DNA from: a virus | Length of the DNA stretch: 20,438 bases | Strand: one strand, 5' to 3' | IMG/VR virus record: IMGVR_UViG_3300012920_000366 | Coordinates: 1 to 20,438 of that record | In this document: positions 1 through 3,987 of the stretch, piece after piece | How the letters are laid out: each line of letters starts with the position of its first letter | How positions within the stretch are numbered: the stretch's first letter is position 1 | The notes under the pieces: model-generated | The model's input: only the letters and a program-made list of their open reading frames with translations | The model's database searches: none | Told to the model about the DNA's origin: nothing | Made by a program: the position numbers and the translations under genes

Positions 1-156
1 AAGACCGTCGAGTACAAGACTGACGGTGGAAGAGAGGTTAAGTTCACAGCTACAAAGAAAGGAACAATCCGTGTCTCACCTTATAGGCCCAGAAGATCAG
101 TCAGACGAAGAAAGACTAGCAGAGGAGTTCTGCGAGGACTTGAAAAATCTGAGTGA
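1..156 (+). CDS. 3' end of a gene entering from the left (uncertain)
   Basis: Frame 1 is open from the first base to a TGA at 154-156 and gives 51 residues. The first part (TVEYKTDGGREVKFTATKKG) reads like the beta-rich, lysine-rich end of a small phage protein; the rest is arginine and serine rich and less convincing. It overlaps the next candidate gene in another frame by about 86 bases, so one of the two, or the overlap itself, may be wrong. A frameshift near bases 60-90 would also explain both. The function is unknown and the 5' end lies outside the window. Confidence 0.35.
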   Translation, partial: KTVEYKTDGGREVKFTATKKGTIRVSPYRPRRSVRRRKTSRGVLRGLEKSE

Positions 157-328
157 AGTATCGGAGGTACGGGGATGCAGCCAAAGAAGAATGGGACAAG
201 CGATGATTGGCTGCGGTCTTCAAGTCTTAAAAGAAGGGTGCAACGAGGACACGCGCAAGGCGTTAACGATAGCAAGGACTATGTTAACAGCGTGGAAGTC
301 GTTCGCAGAAGCAGAAGAAGAGGAGTAG
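71..328 (+). CDS. small acidic helical protein, unknown function
   Basis: The 85-aa product is rich in Glu, ends in a run of acidic residues and looks mainly helical, with three cysteines and a C-terminal half (about residues 40-80) that reads like a compact helical bundle. The proposed start is GTG at 71, because an AAGGA Shine-Dalgarno lies 7 bases upstream; an alternative GTG at 26 would give 100 aa. The gene ends 45 bases before a strong Rho-independent terminator at 374-411, so it is the last gene of a transcript that begins left of the window. I recognise no family. An overlapping ORF from an ATG at 175 in frame 1 has a better ribosome binding site, but its product is Ser/Arg rich and reads through the terminator, so I treat it as a shadow. 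Confidence 0.5.
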   Translation: MSHLIGPEDQSDEERLAEEFCEDLKNLSEVSEVRGCSQRRMGQAMIGCGLQVLKEGCNEDTRKALTIARTMLTAWKSFAEAEEEE

Positions 329-373
329 CAACGCACGAACAAACTGTTTCTTTGGACTGCGCCAAGTACTCCG

Positions 374-411
374 AGCGGAGTCGGTCTACCTTTCTCCCGA
401 CTCCGCTTTTT
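374..411 (+). terminator. Rho-independent terminator
   Basis: An 11-bp perfect stem (AGCGGAGTCGG at 374-384 with CCGACTCCGCT at 397-407) encloses a 12-base loop and runs directly into TTTTT at 407-411. The T-run follows the stem on the plus strand, so it terminates rightward transcription from the gene ending at 328. It separates that transcript from the recombination genes that start at 510, implying a new promoter between 412 and 509. Confidence 0.9.
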
Positions 412-438
412 AATTTCCAGAATATACACTGTAGACAT

Positions 439-468
439 TTGAGTACTGTACAGTACCAGATTTATTAC
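439..468 (+). promoter_or_regulatory. possible promoter with operator-like palindrome in its spacer
   Basis: A promoter is expected between the terminator at 374-411 and the gene at 510. TTGAGT (439-444) and TATTAC (463-468) are 18 bases apart and resemble -35 and -10 boxes, and the palindrome at 442-457 would fill the spacer. A second candidate uses TTGACT at 470-475, but its best -10 (TATAGG at 496-501) is 20 bases away. Neither is strong. The placement is inferred mainly from context. Confidence 0.22.
442..457. repeat. dispersed palindrome, copy 1
   Basis: AGTACTGTACAGTACC. The inner 14 bases (443-456) form a perfect palindrome. This is one of eight copies in the window. It lies between the terminator at 374-411 and the ribbon-helix-helix gene starting at 510, where an operator would be expected. 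Confidence 0.85.
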
Positions 469-509
469 CTTGACTTGAACCAGATAATGTGTCAGTATAG
501 GAACCTATT

Positions 510-701
510 ATGAGTGAGGACACTAACACAGTACAACTACCCAAGAAGCAGAAAGGTGACGAGCGGAGAAGTCTGCATGTCAGGATAACCGAGTGGCATC
601 ACAGCAAGCTGAATATGCTTGCGAGAGAAACGCACTGGAATAAGAATGAGATCGTCGAGAAACTTATTGAGCAGAGCGCAGTGGGGGAACACTCGGAATG
701 A
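510..701 (+). CDS. ribbon-helix-helix DNA-binding protein candidate (likely regulator)
   Basis: The 63-aa protein has the proportions of an Arc/MetJ/CopG-type ribbon-helix-helix monomer. A basic N-terminus (PKKQKGDERR) leads into a beta strand (SLHVRIT, about residues 21-27), a first helix (about 28-42) and a second helix starting at NKNEIVEKLIEQ (about 44-55). Such proteins are obligate dimers that insert the paired strands into the DNA major groove and often bind neighbouring half-sites cooperatively. The start ATG at 510 has an AGGA 7 bases upstream. A copy of the dispersed palindrome lies 53 bases before the start, so autoregulation and control of the other seven copies is a reasonable but untested inference. 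It is the first gene after the terminator at 374-411 and probably opens the early operon. Confidence 0.6.
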   Translation: MSEDTNTVQLPKKQKGDERRSLHVRITEWHHSKLNMLARETHWNKNEIVEKLIEQSAVGEHSE

Positions 702-706
702 ATTAC

Positions 707-772
707 GGAGCGTGGCACTGCCCTCTTGAGGCTTTTCTCATTGGCCTCACCTCCTTTGTGGTGTCACGCTCC
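707..772 (+). ncRNA. structured leader element upstream of the resolvase gene
   Basis: GGAGCGTGGCAC (707-718) can pair with GTGTCACGCTCC (761-772): 12 pairs with one G-T wobble. Inside, TGAGGC (727-732) pairs with GCCTCA (744-749), and a short GGC/GCC hairpin is possible at 714-722 as an alternative. The element fills almost the whole gap between the stop at 701 and the start at 786, whose upstream bases show no Shine-Dalgarno. It could control translation or processing of the downstream message. It lacks the T-loop of a tRNA. Confidence 0.4.
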
Positions 773-785
773 AATTAAAATCTCA

Positions 786-1121
786 ATGAATAGCAGAGAG
801 AAAGGTAAACGTGGAGAGAGGATGTGGCGAGATCAGCTAAAGTCTGCTGGCTACACAAACTCTAGGCGAGGGCAGCAATTCAGCGGCGATGAGTCCGCAC
901 CAGATGTAATCTGTGAAGACCTGCCACATCTCCACTTCGAAGTAAAATATACGCAGAGGCCAAACATAGAAGCGGCACTGATCCAAGCGCACTCCGACTG
1001 CGGCAGCAAGCTGCCAGTGGTGGCGAGCTACAGGACAGGCGGGAAGCTCAAGGAGTGGGTCGTGTCTATGCCAGCCGAAGCGTTCTTTAAAATAATACAG
1101 AACAATGCCAACGAACAATAA
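786..1121 (+). CDS. PD-(D/E)XK nuclease, Holliday-junction-resolvase-like
   Basis: The 111-aa protein has the layout of small phage resolvase-type PD-(D/E)XK nucleases. A basic N-terminal helix carries the motif I glutamate (GKRGERMWRDQL, Glu11). The central catalytic motif pairs Asp40 (SAPD) with Glu52-Val-Lys54 (HFEVK), and a helix with Gln67 (ALIQAH) follows. These residues normally bind the metal ion and cleave one strand of branched DNA. The ATG at 786 is preferred over the longer upstream frame from 726, because the extra 20 residues cover the hairpin at 707-772 and look non-coding. The gene overlaps the ERF gene by 17 bases, which fits a recombination operon. Whether it is a junction resolvase or another endonuclease of the fold cannot be settled here. 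Confidence 0.72.
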   Translation: MNSREKGKRGERMWRDQLKSAGYTNSRRGQQFSGDESAPDVICEDLPHLHFEVKYTQRPNIEAALIQAHSDCGSKLPVVASYRTGGKLKEWVVSMPAEAFFKIIQNNANEQ

Positions 1122-1647
1122 AACCGAAAGCTTGTACGAAGTACTTGCACGGCTTCAGCCGAAACTGGAGAGGGCAGAAAAGTCCTCCAAGAATCCACAC
1201 TACAAAAACAACTACGCTGGACTTGACGAGTTCATCGAGGTTGCCAGACCCGTGCTTAACAAGGAAGGCTGCTTCCTTACTCACACCCTTGACTTTGTGC
1301 CAGAGCGCACAGAGTTAAAGGAGGACGGCACGAAGGTTCACTACCCAAGGCAGGACTTTTGCACTTGCCGTATCATAAGGGGAGAGCAAGAGATCAAGAC
1401 TCAGATGCCCTTGCTAATGGGCGGACGCGAAGACGCGCAAGCCTTTGGCAGTGCGCTGACCTATGCCAGACGCTACACCCTGCAAGCACTCCTGTGCATT
1501 GCAACTGACGAGCCTGATGACGATGGCGTTAAGGCAGTCGGAGAGAAAAAGGTGGCAGCAATGGCTTCAGGAAGAGGCAACGGTAAAACCCCTACTTCAC
1601 ACCGCGCTGCGGTTGAGGCAAGGGCAGACGGTTTCCTAAAGCCATAA
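1105..1647 (+). CDS. erf: ERF-family single-strand annealing protein
   Basis: The 180-aa protein matches the ERF (Essential Recombination Function) family, which anneals complementary single strands during phage recombination and circularisation. The family pattern is clear: KNPHYKNNYAGLDEF at about residues 29-43 (typical 'K...Y..YA.ld.v'), then QAFGSALTYARRYTLQALL at 112-130, then an acidic DEPDDDG stretch at 135-141. The C-terminal 40 residues are basic and low in complexity, as is usual for the family's tail. It overlaps the resolvase-like gene upstream and is followed by a split nuclease and an SSB-like protein, the normal partners of an annealase. The stop codon TAA (1645-1647) lies inside a palindrome at 1640-1657. 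Confidence 0.92.
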   Translation: MPTNNKTESLYEVLARLQPKLERAEKSSKNPHYKNNYAGLDEFIEVARPVLNKEGCFLTHTLDFVPERTELKEDGTKVHYPRQDFCTCRIIRGEQEIKTQMPLLMGGREDAQAFGSALTYARRYTLQALLCIATDEPDDDGVKAVGEKKVAAMASGRGNGKTPTSHRAAVEARADGFLKP

Positions 1648-1657
1648 CATTATGGCT
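1640..1657 (+). repeat. palindrome over the erf stop codon
   Basis: AGCCATAA (1640-1647) and TTATGGCT (1650-1657) are perfect inverted arms separated by CA, and they include the TAA stop codon of the ERF gene. In RNA this would make a hairpin of about 7 pairs with a tetraloop. The right arm shares GGCT (1654-1657) with the long stem 1654-1763, so the two structures exclude each other. It is not followed by a T-run. Confidence 0.5.
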
Positions 1658-1763
1658 GCTCACGGTATGGTGCTACGAGAGATTCGTGGACGAGGTTTCC
1701 GTAGGGGTTTTCATATATCTCCTCTCCTGCGGTGTTACCTGTTAGAAACAAACGTGAGCAGCC
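1654..1763 (+). ncRNA. candidate multi-helix structured RNA between erf and the nuclease
   Basis: An 11-bp perfect closing stem joins GGCTGCTCACG (1654-1664) to CGTGAGCAGCC (1753-1763). Inside, CTACGA (1673-1678) can pair with TCGTGG (1684-1689) around a GAGAT loop. GTTTC (1695-1699) can pair with GAAAC (1745-1749), and nested in it CCGTAGG (1699-1705) can pair with CCTGCGG (1726-1732) with one wobble. The two inner helices compete for one base. The element occupies the whole 125-base gap before the ATG at 1773, which has no visible Shine-Dalgarno. It could be a cis-regulatory leader, a processed RNA or an inserted structured element. Folding was done by eye, and no known class was recognised. 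Confidence 0.45.
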
Positions 1764-1772
1764 TACTTTAAT

Positions 1773-2015
1773 ATGACCGATATAAACCACAGCGAGAGGG
1801 CGCATCACCCAGACTTTCCTCCGTCTTCCCTCCCAGCATTTGCGAAGTGTCCCTGCTACAAGTCATCTGACACAGTGGGGCAAGCAGCAATCAGGGGGAC
1901 ACAGCTTCATGAGAAGCTTGAGGAAATACTGTGCAGTACTGAATTGGTTAAGGAGATAAAGAAAGCAAATACCCAGAGAAAGGAAACAAGTGGGAGAAAA
2001 CATATCAAACACTAG
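1773..2015 (+). CDS. N-terminal fragment of a Cas4/RecB-like Fe-S nuclease
   Basis: The 80-aa product starts like a complete phage PD-(D/E)XK nuclease of the Cas4/RecB type: a Pro-Ser-Ser-Leu helix start, a cysteine pair (Cys26, Cys28 in FAKCPCYK) and the characteristic ARGT.LHE helix (IRGTQLHEKLEEIL, 40-53, His46). It then stops before any catalytic motif. The catalytic Asp, Asp-Leu-Lys and three to four further cysteines are in the ORF at 3011-3601. Residues 60-62 (KEI) are encoded by AAGGAGATA at 1950-1958, which recurs at 3035-3043 in the other fragment in the same codon phase; beyond it the reading is basic junk-like sequence (18 residues) to a TAG. The start lacks a visible ribosome binding site and follows the structured element. 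It may be a dead fragment or one chain of a two-part enzyme. Confidence 0.6.
   Translation: MTDINHSERAHHPDFPPSSLPAFAKCPCYKSSDTVGQAAIRGTQLHEKLEEILCSTELVKEIKKANTQRKETSGRKHIKH
1925..1940. repeat. dispersed palindrome, copy 2
   Basis: AATACTGTGCAGTACT: one mismatch (position 2) from the perfect form. It lies within the N-terminal nuclease fragment, encoding part of ILCSTE, and ends 9 bases before the left copy of the AAGGAGATA direct repeat that bounds the insertion. Confidence 0.8.
1950..1958. repeat. left copy of 9-bp direct repeat bounding the insertion
   Basis: AAGGAGATA, read as Lys-Glu-Ile in the N-terminal nuclease fragment. The same nine bases occur at 3035-3043, again as Lys-Glu-Ile and in the same codon phase, in the C-terminal fragment. 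The match does not extend on either side. Confidence 0.6.
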
Positions 2016-2274
2016 AAGCCCTGATAAGATTAGGGATGACGCTATCCAGTGGTTCAACACCATAGCACCACTGAAGTACAATGAAGGACAGGCAAAGTCT
2101 GAGGTGACTGACAACCTAGACAAACACCCAGACCTAATCGGAGCATTAGGTGAAGAGATCGTAGACGCAGTGTTCTATCTTGGAAGCCTGTCGCATCAGC
2201 TTCAGAAGAAGGACAGCAGGATAGCCGAGCTTGAGAAACAGGTGGAGTTCTACAAGGAGCTATCCCAGCGATGA
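1990..2274 (+). CDS. MazG-like all-alpha phage protein candidate
   Basis: The 94-aa helical protein has a KYNEGQ segment (about residues 29-34) and then DLIGALGEEIVDAVFYLGSL (48-67). That arrangement, KY.xGQ... followed by a helix with an EExxDA pattern (Glu55, Glu56, Asp59), resembles small phage proteins related to the all-alpha MazG/dUTPase-type NTP pyrophosphohydrolases, where such acidic residues bind magnesium. A coiled-coil tail (QLQKKDSRIAELEKQVEF) follows. The start is GTG at 1990 with AAAGGA just upstream; the gene overlaps the end of the truncated nuclease ORF by 26 bases. It is the first gene of the inserted cassette and shares an ATGA overlap with the next gene. NTP hydrolysis is a suggestion only, since one metal-binding motif is visible rather than the full set. 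Confidence 0.45.
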   Translation: MGENISNTRSPDKIRDDAIQWFNTIAPLKYNEGQAKSEVTDNLDKHPDLIGALGEEIVDAVFYLGSLSHQLQKKDSRIAELEKQVEFYKELSQR

Positions 2275-2756
2275 GCCTAGCCATCAATACGCCGCGAGGT
2301 CAGGAAGCTTTGAATCATGAGCGGGATTGCATCTCTCTCTACCGAAGCCTTTACCCTGACTACTCCTTTATAGAAACTGATAAGGATAAGCCAGCGGCTA
2401 TTGATGGTGTTTTATACATGAAGAAGAGCGACTGCCTTCAGGCCGTTGTTGAAATAAAGTGCAGGAACATGACGCACGAACAGTTGTTCTCTGACTACGG
2501 GGGCGAGTGGCTGGTTGCTAATGCAAAGATAGAGAAAGGCAGAATGATAAGCCACCTGTTATGTGTTCCGTTTGTCGGGATGCTGTACCTGATACCCGAC
2601 AAGACCATCCTGACTATCAGGATAACAGACAGTACCGGACAGTACTGCATAGACTTTGACGTAAGAGACACGACAACAAAAGCTACCATCAACGGTGGAA
2701 GCGTCAAGCAACCCAACGCATTTATACCGATGGACAAGGCGAAGGAGCATAAATGA
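2271..2756 (+). CDS. PD-(D/E)XK-fold nuclease candidate inside the insertion
   Basis: The 161-aa protein shows a nuclease-like core. An N-terminal helix has Glu17 (NHERDCISLYRSLYPD), then Ile-Asp45 (PAAIDGVLY), then a strand with Glu61-Ile-Lys63 (QAVVEIKCRN), followed by a helix with Lys and Gln/Asn residues. This is the order of motif I glutamate and the D...(E)xK catalytic pair. The C-terminal 60 residues are beta-rich and not recognised. It starts by an ATGA overlap with the MazG-like gene and ends by an ATGA overlap with the 28-aa microgene, so the three are probably translationally coupled. A copy of the dispersed palindrome (2631-2646) lies in its coding region and reads as DSTGQYC. Because it sits in a segment that splits another gene, a homing-endonuclease role is possible but unproven. 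Confidence 0.5.
   Translation: MSLAINTPRGQEALNHERDCISLYRSLYPDYSFIETDKDKPAAIDGVLYMKKSDCLQAVVEIKCRNMTHEQLFSDYGGEWLVANAKIEKGRMISHLLCVPFVGMLYLIPDKTILTIRITDSTGQYCIDFDVRDTTTKATINGGSVKQPNAFIPMDKAKEHK
2631..2646. repeat. dispersed palindrome, copy 3
   Basis: AGTACCGGACAGTACT inside the gene at 2271-2756. It is identical, read on the opposite strand, to the copy at 15783-15798. With the preceding AC it can also be read as two 10-bp direct repeats of ACAGTACYGG type. Confidence 0.8.
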
Positions 2757-2839
2757 ACTTGAGGGATTTAGAAGTTATCACGGCTATAATCATAGCACTT
2801 GCCGCGCTAGGTCTAGTGATAAGGGTTGCAACGGCATGA
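2753..2839 (+). CDS. 28-aa single-span membrane microprotein
   Basis: ATG at 2753 begins a 28-residue peptide: a short charged N-terminus (MNLRDLEV), then a continuous hydrophobic run of about 17 residues (residues 8-24, TAIIIALAALGLVI), then a single Arg and a short end. It would span one membrane. The case for it being real is the translation signal (AAGGAG 7 bases upstream) and the exact ATGA overlaps with the genes on both sides (2753/2756 and 2836/2839). Similar tiny membrane peptides occur in phage early operons with varied or unknown roles. The function is unknown. Confidence 0.6.
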   Translation: MNLRDLEVITAIIIALAALGLVIRVATA

Positions 2840-3024
2840 ACGAGCGCGAACAAATTAAACAGTGGGAAGCCATAGCCAAGGAGGTGTTGGTGGACAAGGG
2901 CGCAAGCTGTAGCCACATAGAGTCTGTGCTGGTGGGCATCACCAGAAGCAAGGACAACTGGCTAAGGGAGCAGCTTGAGAAGAAAAAAGAGAAAGCTTGG
3001 AAGGCAGCTAATGTCAAAGATTAA
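2836..3024 (+). CDS. 62-aa helical protein, unknown function
   Basis: The product is short, charged and mostly helical, with a lysine-rich amphipathic C-terminus (about residues 45-62) that could bind nucleic acid or form a coiled coil. The ATG at 2836 overlaps the stop of the 28-aa gene as ATGA, with AAGG about 10 bases upstream. The frame is open further upstream, but the added sequence would be antisense-like filler across the microgene, so the short form is preferred. Its 3' end overlaps the start of the nuclease C-terminal fragment by 14 bases. It is the last ORF wholly inside the putative insertion. No family recognised. Confidence 0.55.
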   Translation: MNEREQIKQWEAIAKEVLVDKGASCSHIESVLVGITRSKDNWLREQLEKKKEKAWKAANVKD

Positions 3025-3601
3025 AGGATACCCAAAGGAGATAGTCTGGGCTGCGTCCTACATTCTTTCTGTCGCTGGCAGGAAGAAGCTAATCAGCGAG
3101 CAGCGCGTGTCTATCATGCGGGACGGGGAAGAGATAAGCTTTGGCAGTATGGACGCTTACTGCAAGGGGCATCTGTTCGACCTGAAGACTGGCATGAAGA
3201 GAGACTACAAGCAGCAGATGGCTGCGTATGCGTTGGGAGTAATGCAGAAGTTTGGAGACAAGAAGCTGACCTGCCACCTAGTCTACTCTAGGTTCAAGAA
3301 TGTAGAGACATTTGATATAGAACTTGAGGAGGCGGAACGCATTGTGTACGGGATAGTGGACTCAGTTAAAGACCCTACACGTTCACCTTGGCCTTGCGAT
3401 TACTGCCGCTGGTGCAGCAGGAAGGATAACTGCACAGCCATCAAACACTTTAGCTATACAATCGCCGGACAGGTTGAGGCGATGAAGCAAATAAATCTCG
3501 ACGATCCGTTAGACCCTGCCGTTAGAGAACGGTTACTATCCATCGTGGATGCGGTGGAGGATTGGGCATGTCGGATGCGGGACAAGGTAAAAAAGATATA
3601 G
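3011..3601 (+). CDS. C-terminal fragment of a Cas4/RecB-like Fe-S nuclease (catalytic part)
   Basis: The 196-aa product holds the catalytic half of the nuclease whose start is at 1773. It has SEQRV (Glu30), a metal-binding Asp48 (FGSMDAY), the Asp57-Leu-Lys59 motif (HLFDLKTG), the QxxxY-type motif (YKQQMAAYALGVM, 66-78) and a cysteine cluster CDYCRWCSRKDNC (Cys129, 132, 135, 141) typical of Fe-S nucleases of the Cas4/AddB type. Those enzymes need one more N-terminal cysteine, which here is on the other fragment. The ATG at 3011 has GGAAGG about 6 bases upstream, so it can be translated alone. Only the first eight residues (MSKIKGYP) precede the KEI repeat at 3035-3043. It is probably an exonuclease partner of the ERF annealase; whether it works without the N-terminal part is open. 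Confidence 0.75.
   Translation: MSKIKGYPKEIVWAASYILSVAGRKKLISEQRVSIMRDGEEISFGSMDAYCKGHLFDLKTGMKRDYKQQMAAYALGVMQKFGDKKLTCHLVYSRFKNVETFDIELEEAERIVYGIVDSVKDPTRSPWPCDYCRWCSRKDNCTAIKHFSYTIAGQVEAMKQINLDDPLDPAVRERLLSIVDAVEDWACRMRDKVKKI
3035..3043. repeat. right copy of 9-bp direct repeat bounding the insertion
   Basis: AAGGAGATA, read as Lys9-Glu10-Ile11 of the C-terminal nuclease fragment. It matches 1950-1958. Joining at the repeat gives LVKEIVWAASYI in one frame. Confidence 0.6.
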
Positions 3602-3605
3602 TAAT

Positions 3606-3902
3606 ATGCCTGAGAAAAATAAATACAACTACATTAAGGTCGCTAAGAAGGGCTACCTTTACAACAACGAAGACAAGCAGGAAGGAAGCCCTGCGCCTGA
3701 CGTTAAAGGCAGGATAGTCGAGCTTGAATTGAAGAAGCTTGAGCCGTATGCCGATGAGGAAGGTAAGGTCACTGTGGCTTTAGCCGGATGGCGAGAGCAG
3801 GATCAAGAAGGCACTGACCGACTCGGCTTGCAATGCCAGTACGTCGAGAAGCAGGGCGAAGCTCCGGCTGAGTCTAAGCCAGCCTCCAACTCACCATTCT
3901 AG
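3606..3902 (+). CDS. small protein with SSB-like C-terminal tip
   Basis: The 98-aa protein has a beta-rich core with alternating hydrophobic residues (KGRIVELELKKLEPYA, about 35-50; KVTVALAGWREQ, about 54-65) that could form an OB-like fold. A flexible Glu/Ala/Pro/Ser tail follows and ends in Ser-Pro-Phe. Bacterial and phage single-strand binding proteins end in a disordered tail with a terminal Pro-Phe that docks partner proteins, and the ERF-nuclease neighbourhood is where an SSB is expected. The evidence is the tail, the context and the aromatic residues; no SSB family signature is certain. It starts 4 bases after the nuclease stop. Its TAG stop (3900-3902) uses the first two bases of a dispersed palindrome. 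Confidence 0.4.
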   Translation: MPEKNKYNYIKVAKKGYLYNNEDKQEGSPAPDVKGRIVELELKKLEPYADEEGKVTVALAGWREQDQEGTDRLGLQCQYVEKQGEAPAESKPASNSPF

Positions 3903-3916
3903 TACTGGACAGTACT
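3901..3916. repeat. dispersed palindrome, copy 4
   Basis: AGTACTGGACAGTACT. Its first two bases complete the TAG stop of the gene ending at 3902. Identical, on the other strand, to the copy at 7678-7693. It can also be read as two 10-bp direct repeats of AGTACTGGMC. Confidence 0.9.
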
Positions 3917-3918
3917 GG

Positions 3919-3964
3919 CCCCCTCCTCTCTCTTTTACGCTGCAAGTTATGAGGGGGGAGGGGG
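3919..3964 (+). promoter_or_regulatory. long GC-rich hairpin before the DnaA-like gene
   Basis: CCCCCTCCTCTCTC (3919-3932) pairs with GAGGGGGGAGGGGG (3951-3964) over 14 positions with two G-T wobbles and an 18-base loop. It begins 2 bases after a dispersed palindrome and ends 23 bases before the ATG at 3988. No T-run follows, so it is a poor intrinsic terminator. It could protect a 3' end, act as an attenuator or separate the two genes' translation. Confidence 0.45.
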
Positions 3965-3987
3965 TTAACAAACATATAGGAGATAAC

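Larger units (their letters stand above)
1959..3034 (+). other. putative insertion of about 1.1 kb splitting the nuclease gene
   Basis: Removing 1085 bases (one copy of AAGGAGATA plus everything between the copies) fuses the two nuclease fragments in frame as ...CSTELVKEIVWAASYI..., giving a 247-codon ORF with all expected motifs. The segment carries four ORFs (1990-2274, 2271-2756, 2753-2839, 2836-3024) linked by 4-base ATGA overlaps, and the start and ribosome binding site of the C-terminal nuclease fragment. No transposase, no integrase and no terminal inverted repeats are visible. The one plausible mobility gene is the PD-(D/E)XK protein at 2271-2756. A 9-bp match can arise by chance, so the target-duplication reading is an inference; the split itself is much firmer. 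Confidence 0.5.

Noticed and set aside
175-513. 112-aa ORF with a good ribosome binding site
   Set aside because: It is Ser/Arg rich, lies out of frame over a better candidate gene, and runs through the terminator and the first palindrome.
707-772. tRNA-like cloverleaf
   Set aside because: There is an acceptor-like stem and an anticodon-arm-like hairpin, but no T-loop sequence, no convincing T-stem and no clear D-arm.
1959-3034. Classical transposon or insertion sequence
   Set aside because: No transposase or integrase is encoded and the ends are not inverted repeats; only the 9-bp direct repeat is present.
3919-3964. Rho-independent terminator
   Set aside because: The stem is strong, but TTAACA follows instead of a T-run, on either strand.
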